Source: Pseudanabaena sp. FACHB-1998
Lineage (GTDB): Bacteria; Cyanobacteriota; Cyanobacteriia; Pseudanabaenales; Pseudanabaenaceae
Assembly (NCBI RefSeq): GCF_014696355.1
Contig: NZ_JACJQA010000033.1
Span: forward strand, 186,001-250,000
Reading direction: 5' to 3'
DNA length: 64,000 bases
The notes beneath the pieces were generated by a model. It had not been told where the DNA came from. It did no database searches and was given only the letters and a program-made list of their open reading frames with translations. Each line of letters opens with the position of its first letter. Position 1 is the stretch's first letter. The translations under genes were made by a program, and so were the position numbers. This document shows positions 19,152 through 29,245 of the stretch, one piece after another.

Positions 19152-20562
19152 GGACTTTACTTCCAGAAGATTGACTTGCTTTTAGATTTGCGCTTTGACT
19201 TGCGTTATGGATTTCCTGTGCTGTTAGCTTACCAGAAAGTACCGCCCCTTCCATACTGCCAAAAAAGGGCTGAGCTGTATAGCTACCTGATAAAAAGAAA
19301 TTAGCGATCGGCGTGGCTTGCTGCGGACGGAATTGCTCACGGTTAGGAGTTGCGGTATAAATTGAGTGCGGAGTCTTGACTACGTGGGACTTGAGGACTT
19401 TAGCAGGGCTGGGGAGATGCTGGGGAAATAGCTTAGCAAGTTCATTGAGGGTTGCTTCTACTATGTCACTATTGGGGCGATCAATCCAATCGGCAGCAGG
19501 GGCAAATACTAGCTCTAGCATCGATTTGTCAGGGTTCGCATATTCTTTGCAGGAATTACTCATATCTGAGTAAACACTAAGCAGGGGCGATCGCGAAAAT
19601 AGGGTGTGATCAATATCCGTGAGCTTGCGATCGAACCAAAGCTGCACACTAATTACGGGTACGCCTTCGAGATGATCTAGCTGTTTAAAATAGGGTAAAC
19701 CTTGCCAAGTTGTAGGAATATAATTTTTAAATGCGTCCACTGACATCGCCGAAACGTAAGCATCGGCAAAGATTTCGCGACTGGGGGAACCGTCTGTGCC
19801 TTGGATGATTAACTTTTCGACATTGCCATCTTGATCAGTGACGATTTCCTTAAGGGCAACACCTGTATAAACTTCACCACCTCTTGCCACTACATAATCA
19901 ACGATGGGCTGACAGAGACGTTCAGGAGGTGCGCCATCTAGATAAGCAATCTTCGAGCCGTCTTTTTGTTGAAGAAATTTGTTGAGGGCGCGGAGGGGAA
20001 TTGTTGCGGAAATGACATCGGGATCGATAAATTTGAGCGATTTGCAAACGGCAATAAAAATATCGGTGGTAATGTCCTTACCGATCCCACGCATTTCTAG
20101 CCATTCCTCGAAGGTGTATTTGTCCATCGAGACAACATAGTCATCGCCACGCACGATTGCAGGAATTAGCCCGATCGCAAACCGAATCTTTTGATTCCAA
20201 GTGAGCATATCGTTGTTGCGAAGAATCGAGACAATAATATTAAAGGGGGAGGGGATATCAGGTACATCAAACCATGACAGCACTCCCGGCTTTTCAGGTT
20301 GATTAAAAATTAAAGCATGGCGTTTCCATTGCAGGCGATCGAGGATTTCTAGCTCGCCCATAAGTTGCAACATATTCGGATAAGCGCCAAAAAAGTTGTG
20401 TAGCCCAGTTTCGATCCAGTCGCCATCAGCATCTTTCCACGCAGCGACTAGACCACCAAGAACGTTACTGCGCTCTAGCAAAATCGGCTCATGCCCCATG
20501 TCTACTAAATACTTGGCACAGGATAGTCCTGCTAACCCTCCTCCAGCGATCGCCACGCGCAT
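19099..20562 (-). CDS. crtP: 15-cis-phytoene desaturase (plant type)
   Basis: FAD enzyme that converts phytoene to zeta-carotene using plastoquinone. 487 residues start [21 protein letters not shown], with the FAD dinucleotide-binding GGGLAGLS at 7-14 and E-R near residue 30. Typical CrtP/PDS stretches include [32 protein letters not shown] and the late [19 protein letters not shown]. The C-terminus is extended by about 35 residues rich in Ser, Asn and Gln. First gene of the crtP-crtB operon, divergent from menA. Confidence 0.96.
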   Translation of the reverse strand: MRVAIAGGGLAGLSCAKYLVDMGHEPILLERSNVLGGLVAAWKDADGDWIETGLHNFFGAYPNMLQLMGELEILDRLQWKRHALIFNQPEKPGVLSWFDVPDIPSPFNIIVSILRNNDMLTWNQKIRFAIGLIPAIVRGDDYVVSMDKYTFEEWLEMRGIGKDITTDIFIAVCKSLKFIDPDVISATIPLRALNKFLQQKDGSKIAYLDGAPPERLCQPIVDYVVARGGEVYTGVALKEIVTDQDGNVEKLIIQGTDGSPSREIFADAYVSAMSVDAFKNYIPTTWQGLPYFKQLDHLEGVPVISVQLWFDRKLTDIDHTLFSRSPLLSVYSDMSNSCKEYANPDKSMLELVFAPAADWIDRPNSDIVEATLNELAKLFPQHLPSPAKVLKSHVVKTPHSIYTATPNREQFRPQQATPIANFFLSGSYTAQPFFGSMEGAVLSGKLTAQEIHNASQSANLKASQSSGSKVLGRTSNQNQSNPSVVSA

Positions 20563-20717
20563 ATTGCTCTAGTACCTGTACGTTTATTTTTTTATTACTA
20601 ATCTCCATCTTACTTTGCAAAGCTTAATAATTTACTAATTTTTATCACCAAAAATCTAAGATGATTGCGTTTTGGGTTTAAGTTTAAGATGGCGCTCTCA
20701 AGTTAATTTTATTCAGT

Positions 20718-21632
20718 ATGGTAAAAAGCCTCATTGATTCTCCTGAGCTATCTTCCAAGACATCTCGTAAGCTATGGATGGCGGCGATTAAGTTACCAAT
20801 GTATAGTGTGGCGATCGTGCCGATTGCTACAGGGACGGCGATCGCCTATCGGGATACTGGGGCAATTAACTGGAGTATTTTCTTTACGTTTTTGATTTCC
20901 GCCATTTTGATTTTGGTCTGGGAAAATCTCTGCAATGATGTATTTGATGCGGAGACAGGGATTGATGTCAATAAGGCGCACTCGGTGGTCAATCTCACAG
21001 GCAAGAAAAATGTAATCTTTGCGATCGCCAATATTTGCTTACTGGCGGGGATTAGTGGCGTATTGGCGATTTCATGGCTACAGCAGGACTTTGTAGTAGT
21101 CAGCGCGATCGCCATTTGTTGCTTTCTAGGCTATATCTACCAAGGACCACCTTTTCGACTGGGCTATCAAGGATTAGGGGAAATTTTATGCTTTTTTGCC
21201 TTTGGTCCTTTAGGAGTTTCGGCAGCCTATTATAGTCAAGCCAAATCTTGGTCAATTGGATCGATATCCGCCGCCATCATTGTCGGAATCATCACCAGTT
21301 TGATTTTGTTCTGTTCCCATTTCAATCAAGTTGCCGATGATCTGGCGGCAGGGAAAAAATCCCCTGTAGTTCGCCTCGGAACCAAACGATCCGCTCAGCT
21401 TTTACCTTGGCTTTGTGGGGTGATTTATGCAATTACGATCGCGGCGATCGCTTGTAACTTTTTCCCTATCTGGACAGCGATCGTGTTAGTCAGCTTACCG
21501 ATCGCATGGAAGCTATGTACCTTCATTAACGAGAATCATGATCAAGCTGATTTATTACTAAATTGTCGATTTATTGCAGTGGGGTTACATTTCGTAGTTG
21601 GCTCATGCTTAAGCATTAGTTTGATTTTCTAG
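20718..21632 (+). CDS. menA: 1,4-dihydroxy-2-naphthoate prenyl(phytyl)transferase
   Basis: UbiA-family membrane enzyme that attaches the phytyl chain in phylloquinone synthesis, needed for photosystem I. 304 residues with about eight or nine hydrophobic segments. The first Asp motif is N-D-V-F-D-A-E-T-G-I-D near residues 72-82, and GYIYQGPPFRLGYQGLGE and FNQVADDLAAGKKSPVVRLG (second Asp motif) mark the MenA branch. HIP1 sites are dense inside it. Confidence 0.9.
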   Translation: MVKSLIDSPELSSKTSRKLWMAAIKLPMYSVAIVPIATGTAIAYRDTGAINWSIFFTFLISAILILVWENLCNDVFDAETGIDVNKAHSVVNLTGKKNVIFAIANICLLAGISGVLAISWLQQDFVVVSAIAICCFLGYIYQGPPFRLGYQGLGEILCFFAFGPLGVSAAYYSQAKSWSIGSISAAIIVGIITSLILFCSHFNQVADDLAAGKKSPVVRLGTKRSAQLLPWLCGVIYAITIAAIACNFFPIWTAIVLVSLPIAWKLCTFINENHDQADLLLNCRFIAVGLHFVVGSCLSISLIF

Positions 21633-21669
21633 AAAACCAAAGATGCATATTCGACCATTGCACTGCTAC

Positions 21670-22791
21670 TCATCTTTTTTGAGTTTTATTGAATCTTGCA
21701 ATCTCGCGATCGTAAATTTTTTGTAATCTACTTGCATGAACAGCTAAGGTAAATTCCTCATGAAACCAAGCATTTCCCTGCAAGCCTAAAGTTCTTGCCT
21801 TTTCAAAATTAGTAGATAGATCGTTGATCGCATCGGCTAAACCCTTAATATGATTTGGCTTGACCAAAATCCCTGTCTCGCGATCGCGTACATGCTCAGG
21901 AATACCACCGACCGCACTTGTAATAATCGGGCGATACCTCGCGTAAGCCTCTAAGGTGATTAAACCCGCAGGCTCTGGCCAAACACTCGGAAACACAACC
22001 GCAAAGCTTTGACGATATAACTCTTCCAGCCTTTCACCATCACACCAACCATGCCAAGTCACGCGATGCTCTAGCTTTAATCGTTTAGCTAGGTTTTGCA
22101 CCCTCTCCAAATCCCAACCATCACCCGCAACATCCAAATGAATACTGGGATTAACTTTCATCATACTTTTCAAAAGCCAATCTAGCCCCTTCTCTGGCAC
22201 AATGCGACCCGCAAACAAAATATGCTGCTGTCCATGAACCTCTTCAGTAAGAGGCTCATGTTTTGATAGGGGAGTCATAATGCCACAGCGCAAAGTAACC
22301 ACTTGTTCTGGCGAAACCCCATTAAAAATTAGTTGCGATCGCACATAATCACTATTAGCAATTACAGTTATTCCCAATCTCTGAATTGCTTCTAGAGCCG
22401 TATAAGCCCGACGAAAATCATAGGAAATTTGCTTAAGTCGGCGACTACCGCAGCCATCGACAATATGCCCCCACGTACACCCAAGTTTAGACATTATGCG
22501 ATCGCATCCCTTCCCTTGTAATGGCAGATATTTAGACCCGCTAGGACAGTAAGGATGGTGATTATGCAAAGTATAGACAGCAGGACATTGATTACAAAGT
22601 TTATCTAATAGCTCTCCTTCATGTACATGAAGAAGAACATATGTAGTTTGGTCAACACTATCAAAAGACGTAATCAAATCACTAGCATACATATCTGGTA
22701 AAGAAGATATTAGTCCATCTATGTATGATTTAACCCCTCCACCTGAAAATGCCAGATAAGCAGCACAATGCCAAATTTTATTCATTGTCAC
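21670..22791 (-). CDS. Glycosyltransferase, GT4 family
   Basis: 373 residues of GT-B type. The C-terminal domain shows HILFAGRIVPEKGLDWLLKS and the E-x7-E signature FPSVWPEPAGLITLEAYARY, with GGIPEHVRDRETGILV after it. The N-terminal half has many His and Cys residues (YTLHNHHPYCPSGSKYLPLQ and a CDRIMSKLGC pair), a pattern found in GT4 enzymes of polysaccharide clusters. Acceptor unknown. First of four glycosyltransferase genes in 21.7-27 kb. Confidence 0.88.
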   Translation of the reverse strand: MTMNKIWHCAAYLAFSGGGVKSYIDGLISSLPDMYASDLITSFDSVDQTTYVLLHVHEGELLDKLCNQCPAVYTLHNHHPYCPSGSKYLPLQGKGCDRIMSKLGCTWGHIVDGCGSRRLKQISYDFRRAYTALEAIQRLGITVIANSDYVRSQLIFNGVSPEQVVTLRCGIMTPLSKHEPLTEEVHGQQHILFAGRIVPEKGLDWLLKSMMKVNPSIHLDVAGDGWDLERVQNLAKRLKLEHRVTWHGWCDGERLEELYRQSFAVVFPSVWPEPAGLITLEAYARYRPIITSAVGGIPEHVRDRETGILVKPNHIKGLADAINDLSTNFEKARTLGLQGNAWFHEEFTLAVHASRLQKIYDREIARFNKTQKR

Positions 22792-23009
22792 ATTCTCAAG
22801 AAATATTGACTTCTATAAATCGCAGTCAAATGTAAAACTAGTTCTAATTCAAATAGAAACTAAAAAGAAAGCCAGAAGTTAATTTAATGTTTTTGATCAA
22901 ACAAGTTTATGATTCACTTGACTGAGAAATCCTACTTATAAACTCTATATCAAACTATAATAAGACGACTTATTTAAAAATTTTCTATACCAAGTAGCAG
23001 ACCTAAATT

Positions 23010-23831
23010 TTAAATTCTGCGCAAATTTAATTTCCAAAGAATATATTTTAATTTTGCTTTTATTTCTAGTAGAGAAATTTTAATGCGTAAATGAATAGGT
23101 AGACTATTACGATAACCCTTCAATAAATTAATTACTCTATTGTGATTTTCTCCTCTCTGCACGTCTTCAAAGGTTTTTGAGTTTGGGATGTATCTGTAGT
23201 TGCCAAAGTCTTCATCCACGTAAAGAGAATTTGCAGATTTAACAGCTCTTAAAATAAAATCTAGGTCTAATACATAATCTTCATCGACTTTATAAAGACC
23301 TATATCTTTATGAAGAGAAGTGTGATAAAAATATGCGGCTGGATTTGTTGGTAGCTGTATATCGTAGTTGATATACATAGATGTCAGTAAGTCAAAATAG
23401 TTCAAGTTATCTGGCTTATTGACAGCATAGATCTTTCCTTCTTGGTCCCACATATTACAGTTTCCAACCAATAAAGTTGGTTCGGGCAAAGATTGAAATA
23501 ATTCTAACACTCTATTTAAAACATTCGGACTGTAGTAATCATCAACATTTAAAAAAGATAAAATCTCACCTTTAGCCATCGCTATCCCCTTATTCATGGC
23601 ATCAGATTGTCCTTGATCTTTTTCCGAAATCCAGCGAATATGGTCATACTTATCGGCATATTCTTTAATGATATCTACAGTCTTATCCGTAGAGTTCCCA
23701 TCCACGATTATATGCTCAACTTGATTGCAGTCTTGTTCAATTACGTTCAAGATACAGTCTTTGATAAATTTCTCGCCGTTATATACTGGTGTAACTACGC
23801 TAATCATTTTTTCCTTAATCGTTAGTTTCAC
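23010..23831 (-). CDS. Glycosyltransferase, GT2 family (GT-A)
   Basis: 273 residues. The first 110 give the GT-A fold: MISVVTPVYNGEKFIKDCI, IIVDGNSTDKTVDIIKEYAD, WISEKDQGQSDAMNKGIA and the DxD-like NVDDYYSP. This pattern is that of colanic-acid-type WcaA glycosyltransferases. A second Met, nine residues in (KMISVV), is a more usual GT2 start. The gene lies alone between two AT-rich gaps; HIP1 is absent. Confidence 0.88.
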   Translation of the reverse strand: MKLTIKEKMISVVTPVYNGEKFIKDCILNVIEQDCNQVEHIIVDGNSTDKTVDIIKEYADKYDHIRWISEKDQGQSDAMNKGIAMAKGEILSFLNVDDYYSPNVLNRVLELFQSLPEPTLLVGNCNMWDQEGKIYAVNKPDNLNYFDLLTSMYINYDIQLPTNPAAYFYHTSLHKDIGLYKVDEDYVLDLDFILRAVKSANSLYVDEDFGNYRYIPNSKTFEDVQRGENHNRVINLLKGYRNSLPIHLRIKISLLEIKAKLKYILWKLNLRRI

Positions 23832-24545
23832 AATCTCTATTAAGTTTAAAACTTAGATTTTAATTTAGCATTATTTATGAATATCTTCATCAATTCTTTT
23901 GATAAAAATTGATGAAGATACAGCAAAAAACATTGTACTTATCCCTATGATTTTTTGCCAAAAAAACTTAAGTAATGCTCTTAGAGCCAGAGTTTATCCA
24001 AACTCAGCAATTATACAGAGTAAAGAAGATACATTTTGGAAAATGCTTTAATCTCTGACAATATCTGATTTATTTATAAAAAAACGACTTAACCTTAGAG
24101 CGGTCGCTTATATTTGTGAATAATCCACGAGCAAACACAAAAGTATGCTATACAAATTATATTAAAGTTTTTAATCAAAATAAATGCACGATACGAAGAT
24201 AACTTCAAAACTTATCGATCGTTTTTTTACTTCACAACTGGCAAGCATAAAACCCTAAAATCTAGTAACTAACCTCTATCTCAAAAACAAATCAAACCAA
24301 AATAGTCAGAAATGTGAGCAAGTTTATCTAAGTTAACCTAAAAACCGCGCTAAGTTCTTCCTAGCTTTTGATAATGTAATTGCTGAAATTGAAAGAAGAA
24401 TCAGTCAGTCTAGAATTAAGTAATATATAAATTTAGAGACTAACATGTTTAAATTATATATTTTTTTGACAGACTTGGTAATTCAAAGATTTTACAACTC
24501 CGAGCAAATCACCTATATTAATTTGTGTATTAATAAGATAGATTT
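23832..24545. other. AT-rich intergenic stretch between divergent glycosyltransferase genes
   Basis: About 710 bases with no HIP1. A short imperfect dyad (ATCTTCATCAATT...AATTGATGAAGAT, 23882-23920) is near the start. Should hold promoters of both flanking genes. No gene recognised. Confidence 0.45.
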
Positions 24546-25802
24546 ATGAAGACTCTTTTCTTGATCAAACAAAATCACTCACTGTATCCTCCTATTGGTG
24601 GCGCTTCATTGCGAAATTGGCAAAACATTAATGTCATGTTGAAATTTGGTGATGTTGGAGTTTTTTTTGTAGTCAATGATGTTGAGCAAAATATTGAAGT
24701 CCCCCCAAGGTTAGCACTGTGGAATGTTCAGCATGTATTTGAACGAAAATTGTCACTTACTGAAAAGCTAGGTCAAATTGGGCAACAGTTCAAATCTCTG
24801 TTAACTCGTGGACATCCATTTACTAATACGAGTTCTATTTGTTCGCCTAAAATGATTGAAGAACTGGAGCGAACGTTAGAGACATTTAAGCCTGATATAG
24901 TGATTTTTTCCCAGATATTTTTAGGCTCTTATCTTCCCATACTTCAAAAATATCCTTGCAAACTTATTCTTGACGCACACAATGCAGAAACTCAATTGTT
25001 TCGAGAAAATATCAAGATTAAGCCTGTAGATGGTCTTAAAGCAAAGCTTAAAACCAATATTGAAATAATTAAAAGTGAGATAATCGAACGCGAGTTAGTG
25101 CGCGATACGGATCAGGTGTGGACTTGTGGAGATCAGGATATTATTACACTGCAAAAACTTACTCCCAAACCAATTAAATCTTTTACAATTCCCAATGGAG
25201 TAAATACAGAATACTATAAAGATCTGCAAGATCTTCTTCCGAATTTGCCAGAGGGATTAAGGTTGTGTCCTTGGAATCTGTTATTTCCTGCAATATTTGA
25301 CTATGAGCCAAACTTTCAAGCAGCTCATCTACTTATAGACGAAATATATCCTCAACTTAAAAAACAGTATCCAGAATGTCAGTTGTTATTAATAGGTTCC
25401 AAGCCAACTGAATATATGCTCTCGATGGCAAAAAAAGATCCATCAATTATTGTTTCAGGAAGAGTTCCTGACATGAGACCATATTTTGCTGCCGCCAGCA
25501 CTGTTATTGTGCCACTTTTGCAGGGTAGTGGAACGCGTCTCAAGATATTAGAAGCTTTTGCTTCAGGTCGTCCTGTAGTCAGTACTTCTAAGGGATGTGA
25601 GGGCATAGAGGCTATTGATGGAGAACACCTGCTCATTGGTGATACTACTGAGGCACTAGTAGCTAGTGTAGGTAAAATATGGGCTGACAGAGATCTAAGC
25701 GAAAAGATTTCTCAATCCGCTTTCAAATTATTTGAACAGCGCTACTCTTGGGAAGCCGTGAGTATAAACGTTGGCAATGCTCTTAAGGATTTAAACATTT
25801 AA
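24546..25802 (+). CDS. Glycosyltransferase, GT4-like
   Basis: 418-residue GT-B enzyme. Start MKTLFLIKQNHSLYPPIGGA is the N-terminal fold with a glycine-rich loop; LILDAHNAETQLFRENI is in the middle; the nucleotide-sugar domain carries PNGVNTEYYKDL, FDYEPNFQAAHLLIDEIYPQ, and GSGTRLKILEAFASGRPVVST. This set is shared with GT4 enzymes of the sucrose-synthase-like group. Substrate unknown. HIP1-free. Confidence 0.87.
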   Translation: MKTLFLIKQNHSLYPPIGGASLRNWQNINVMLKFGDVGVFFVVNDVEQNIEVPPRLALWNVQHVFERKLSLTEKLGQIGQQFKSLLTRGHPFTNTSSICSPKMIEELERTLETFKPDIVIFSQIFLGSYLPILQKYPCKLILDAHNAETQLFRENIKIKPVDGLKAKLKTNIEIIKSEIIERELVRDTDQVWTCGDQDIITLQKLTPKPIKSFTIPNGVNTEYYKDLQDLLPNLPEGLRLCPWNLLFPAIFDYEPNFQAAHLLIDEIYPQLKKQYPECQLLLIGSKPTEYMLSMAKKDPSIIVSGRVPDMRPYFAAASTVIVPLLQGSGTRLKILEAFASGRPVVSTSKGCEGIEAIDGEHLLIGDTTEALVASVGKIWADRDLSEKISQSAFKLFEQRYSWEAVSINVGNALKDLNI

Positions 25803-25909
25803 AATGTAAAGAATAGTATTTAGACATTCATGTCGATCGCGTTTTATATTTTCCCTATCTATTCAGCTATAATCTCTAGCCTTTAAACCTTATTATAATT
25901 CAAGTAAAT

Positions 25910-27055
25910 ATGGGTAGTAACCTAACAGTTCTGGCTATTACTGAATCATCTATGGGACACAAAACTTCTAGTGTTAGGATGAGTAAATATTTTGCATTGT
26001 CGTGCATTCAGGTTGATGTTTACTGCGATAATCAGGATAAAGAGGTATTAGTTCGTGTCATTAATAAGCTACTAAGTTTTAGGATTCCTATCAAATTTAT
26101 AGACGATCGCAACTTAGACTTCTTTCGTATTCGCGCCCAGCTTGGCTATGCCTTATTGACTCGCAGACTAATTGATAGAAAGACTAAACACAAAAAGTAT
26201 AATGTTTTGTACATGCATACTCAACCTTTGGCTTTTCTAGCATTAGATGTGATGAAAAAGATACCTACAGTAGTGAGCATTGATATGACTAATGTTCAAG
26301 CTTCGATAGAGGGGAAACATCATAAATACAATTGGACATATAGTCCGAATATATTTATGGAAAAGTTAGTTTATAACCATGCTACTAAGATCATAACTTT
26401 AACAGACTGGGCTAGAAACTCTGTTATTAATGATTATGGAATCCATCCTGACAAGGTAAAACATTTGCCTCCAGGGGTAGATACAAAGCTAGTAGTTTTT
26501 ACCAATCGTGAAAATAGGTCAAGACAGGTTCCGTATAACCTTCTATTTATTGGAGGAGATTTTAAACGGAAGGGTGGGGAAGATGTACTAGATGTTTTTT
26601 TGAAGAATTTTACTGACAAAGCAATTTTGCATATTGTTACTTCCGAATCAGTTAAGTGTGAACATCCGAATGTGCGAATATACAGCAATGTTCAGGCTTA
26701 CACACCTGAGTGGCTTGATTTATATCAACAGGCTGATGCTTTTGTGATGCCAAGTTATGCGGAGGCGTTTGGATTAGTCTTTATTGAGGCGATGGCATCG
26801 GGTTTGCCTGTGATCGCTTCTAAACTAGTACAGACAACTGAAATTGTGAAGGATGGGGAGACAGGTTTTTTAATTCCTGCTGGCGATCGCGAAGCATTAG
26901 CGAATAAAATCCAGACTTTGATTGATAATCCGAGTTTGAGTCTCGCCATGGGAAAGAGAGCCAGACAAATTGTCGAGTCAGATTTTGATAGTGATAAGAA
27001 CTTTCAAGTTTTGGAATCTATTTTTAGAGAATTGAGTGCAGCTAACAAGCAATAA
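25910..27055 (+). CDS. Glycosyltransferase, GT4 family
   Basis: 381-residue GT-B enzyme. Key stretches are KIITLTDWARNSVINDYGI, LPPGVDTKLV, LLFIGGDFKRKGGEDVLDVF and the E-x7-E signature MPSYAEAFGLVFIEAMASGL. Same direction as the gene before it, 107 bases away, so likely one transcript. The last 19 bases of the coding sequence are part of a long palindrome that reaches into the opposite gene. Confidence 0.9.
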   Translation: MGSNLTVLAITESSMGHKTSSVRMSKYFALSCIQVDVYCDNQDKEVLVRVINKLLSFRIPIKFIDDRNLDFFRIRAQLGYALLTRRLIDRKTKHKKYNVLYMHTQPLAFLALDVMKKIPTVVSIDMTNVQASIEGKHHKYNWTYSPNIFMEKLVYNHATKIITLTDWARNSVINDYGIHPDKVKHLPPGVDTKLVVFTNRENRSRQVPYNLLFIGGDFKRKGGEDVLDVFLKNFTDKAILHIVTSESVKCEHPNVRIYSNVQAYTPEWLDLYQQADAFVMPSYAEAFGLVFIEAMASGLPVIASKLVQTTEIVKDGETGFLIPAGDREALANKIQTLIDNPSLSLAMGKRARQIVESDFDSDKNFQVLESIFRELSAANKQ

Positions 27056-27109
27056 AAAAAGAGAGCCTTGCTAAGCAAGGCTCTCTTTTTTTATTGCTTG
27101 TTAGCTGCA
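27037..27109. terminator. 73-base perfect palindrome spanning the ends of two convergent genes
   Basis: Two perfect 36-base arms with a single base between them. The left arm holds the last 19 coding bases of the glycosyltransferase including its TAA; the right arm holds the last 9 bases of the HesB/IscA gene including its TAA. The inner part (GAGAGCCTTGCT / complement with A and T runs) is a strong bidirectional terminator. Confidence 0.9.
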
Positions 27110-27454
27110 AGCTACAGGTGCGCCAATTTCTTTGGGAGTAGCAAAGGAAGTACCGCAACTGCAAGACTTGCTGGCGTTAGGGTTACGGAAACGGAAGCCT
27201 CCCCCTAATAGATCTTCGGTATAGTCTAGTTCTAAACCTTGTAACTGAGGCAAGTTACTATTGTTAATAACAATTTTCACCCCATTATATTCATACTCGT
27301 TATCATCAGACTCTAGTTGTTCCGCAAAGTCCATCAAGTACGACAAACCAGAACATCCGCCTTGCTTAATGCCTAAACGTAAAGGAGCGGAGGTGGCTCG
27401 TTGAGTTTGAAGATTTTTGACGCGAGCGATCGCTGCATCAGTCAATGTAATCAT
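27101..27454 (-). CDS. HesB/IscA family iron-sulfur cluster assembly protein
   Basis: A-type carrier for Fe-S clusters, 117 residues. The three ligand cysteines are C34 in QGGCSGLSY and C98/C100 in SCSCGTSF. The tail after the CxC motif is 13-17 residues longer than in IscA and ends in Cys-Ser, encoded inside the palindrome. Which of the cyanobacterial A-type proteins (IscA, SufA, HesB-like) it represents cannot be told from sequence alone. Confidence 0.92.
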   Translation of the reverse strand: MITLTDAAIARVKNLQTQRATSAPLRLGIKQGGCSGLSYLMDFAEQLESDDNEYEYNGVKIVINNSNLPQLQGLELDYTEDLLGGGFRFRNPNASKSCSCGTSFATPKEIGAPVACS

Positions 27455-27493
27455 ACGAAATTTCTCTATATACTAATCGTGCTACGTGCCATC

Positions 27494-27706
27494 TTAGTCT
27501 TCTAGTAAGACAAGTGCAATACTCGCTAAGGAAACATTAGTGTAACCAGCAACTTTGACCGCTTTGTAAAGAGGTTTAGTAAGAGGACATTTATGCACGC
27601 CAAATAGACGTATACCCTGATCGAGAAGAAGTCCTGTTTTGAAATGAAAGTTGCGATGTAACTTTACGGCTTTTGCTAGTTTTGACTTGGCTTTACAGCA
27701 ACCCAT
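27494..27706 (-). CDS. Small hypothetical protein
   Basis: 70 residues, not recognised. It starts MGCCKAKSKLAKAVKLHRNF, very basic in the first half, with a CC pair near the start and another Cys near residue 40, then a hydrophobic end (VSLASIALVLLED). It is 39 bases upstream of the HesB/IscA gene in the same direction and could be its operon partner. Coding status is likely but not certain. Confidence 0.5.
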   Translation of the reverse strand: MGCCKAKSKLAKAVKLHRNFHFKTGLLLDQGIRLFGVHKCPLTKPLYKAVKVAGYTNVSLASIALVLLED

Positions 27707-27752
27707 AGATTTTCTCCAATTAAGTTTGATTTATGACCACTACTCCCTCTCC

Positions 27753-27799
27753 CCAAGGATTAGCGTTGCGGCGCTTCGCGCCGCAACGCTAATCCTTGG
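27753..27799. repeat. Perfect palindrome, GGCGCTTCGCGCC core
   Basis: 22-base perfect arms around TTC. The stem (CCAAGGATTAGCGTTGCGG) differs from other copies in both arms at once. Lies upstream of the small hypothetical gene, so it is not a terminator for that gene. Confidence 0.75.
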
Positions 27800-27902
27800 A
27801 TTTTAATGTCTATTTTTATACTGGAAAGGTAGTATCTCTATGTTAACGCAAGCAAAAAAGAGTTGTGGGATCTATGGCAATGCAAGAGATCGGCTAATTA
27901 TT

Positions 27903-27941
27903 AAAGATAAATGGCGGCGCGAAGCGCCGCCATTTATCTTT
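27903..27941. repeat. Perfect palindrome upstream of the aminotransferase
   Basis: 18-base perfect arms around GAA (reverse of the TTC core). Both neighbouring genes start rather than end nearby, so this copy is not at a gene end. Confidence 0.75.
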
Positions 27942-27999
27942 CGGGTTTTAGAAAGTTAGTTAGCGTAAGATTGTTTGTACAACGATTTATTCCTACCCT

Positions 28000-29181
28000 A
28001 TGCAATTTGCCGATCGCCTTCAGCCTTTACAATCAAATGTGTTTGCCGATATGGACAATGCCAAAATCCGTGTCAAAGCTACAGGCAGGCAAGTAATTGA
28101 TTTATCTCTGGGTTCGTCGGACTTACCCACTGATCAATTTATTTTAGAGGCGATCGCCGAATCACTAAATGATACGAGTACTCACGGTTATTCTCTATTT
28201 AGCAGCACGCAGGATTTTCGGAAAGCCGTAGCCTCATGGATCCAAAGCAAATTTGACGTAATTGTCGATCCTGAAACGGAAGTATTACCTCTCATAGGTT
28301 CACAGGAAGGAACCGCTCATTTACCTCTAGCATTGCTTAATCCTAATGATTTTGCGCTCTTACAAGATCCCGGATATCCTTCCCACTATGGTGGTATCCA
28401 TATGGCTAGTGGTCAAGTTTATGGAATGCCATTACTAGCAGAAAATAATTTTTTACCAGTACTTGAAGATATTCCTGAAGCAGTATTGGCTCAGTCGAAA
28501 ATGATGGTTTTGAGCTATCCTCATAATCCGACGACGGCAATGGCTTCCCTTGATTTTTTCGAGTCGGCAGTCACTTTTTGCAAGAAGCATAATCTTGTAT
28601 TAGTTCATGATTTTCCCTATGTGGATTTGGTCTTTGACGGCTCGCCTCAGCCTTCTGTTTTACAAGTAGATCGCGATCGCCAAGTTAGCATTGAATTTTT
28701 TACAATGTCTAAGTCCTACAACATGGGCGGCTTTCGAGTCGGTTTTGCGGTCGGCAATCGGGAATTAATTAAAGCTCTCCGCCAAGTCAAAGCCGTAGTT
28801 GATTTTAATCAATACCAAGGCATCATGCGCGGAGCCATCAAAGCCCTAGCAGGCGATCGCGCTCCGATTGAGAGGATGGTCAACACATTTAAAGAACGTC
28901 GTGATGTCATGCTCGAAGCTTTGAATGCGATCGGTTGGCAAATTCCTAACCCAACTGCCACGATGTATCTCTGGGCAAAGCTACCTGAACGCTATACCCA
29001 TGACTCAGTGAAATTTTGTCTAGATATGATCGAATCTACGGGTGTAGCCCTTTCTCCGGGGGCAGGATTTGGCAAACATGGGGAAGGCTATGTACGTTTT
29101 GCATTAGTACATCCACCCGAAGTTTTACGTGAAGCTGTGACTAAAATTAAACAGTTTTTTGACAAAGAAAAATCGATATAA
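28000..29181 (+). CDS. PLP-dependent class I/II aminotransferase (LL-diaminopimelate/aspartate aminotransferase-like)
   Basis: 393-residue fold-type I enzyme. The PLP lysine is K238 in SKSYNMGGFRVG; N176 (SYPHNPTTA), D204 and Y207 (HDFPYVDL) are the other cofactor contacts; an Arg near the end lies in GEGYVRFALV. The start MQFADRLQPLQSNVFADMDN is like that of LL-diaminopimelate aminotransferases and related cyanobacterial enzymes. Substrate is open. An in-frame start 20 codons or so upstream is not supported. Confidence 0.88.
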   Translation: MQFADRLQPLQSNVFADMDNAKIRVKATGRQVIDLSLGSSDLPTDQFILEAIAESLNDTSTHGYSLFSSTQDFRKAVASWIQSKFDVIVDPETEVLPLIGSQEGTAHLPLALLNPNDFALLQDPGYPSHYGGIHMASGQVYGMPLLAENNFLPVLEDIPEAVLAQSKMMVLSYPHNPTTAMASLDFFESAVTFCKKHNLVLVHDFPYVDLVFDGSPQPSVLQVDRDRQVSIEFFTMSKSYNMGGFRVGFAVGNRELIKALRQVKAVVDFNQYQGIMRGAIKALAGDRAPIERMVNTFKERRDVMLEALNAIGWQIPNPTATMYLWAKLPERYTHDSVKFCLDMIESTGVALSPGAGFGKHGEGYVRFALVHPPEVLREAVTKIKQFFDKEKSI

Positions 29182-29190
29182 AAATACTCC

Positions 29191-29245
29191 CCAGTGAATC
29201 ATTAATGATGCACGGCAGAGCAGTGCATCACTAATGATTCACTGG
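29191..29245. terminator. Palindromic terminator after the aminotransferase
   Basis: 23-base arms with one G-T mismatch around a 9-base loop, just after the stop. It has no GC core of the common types. Confidence 0.75.
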
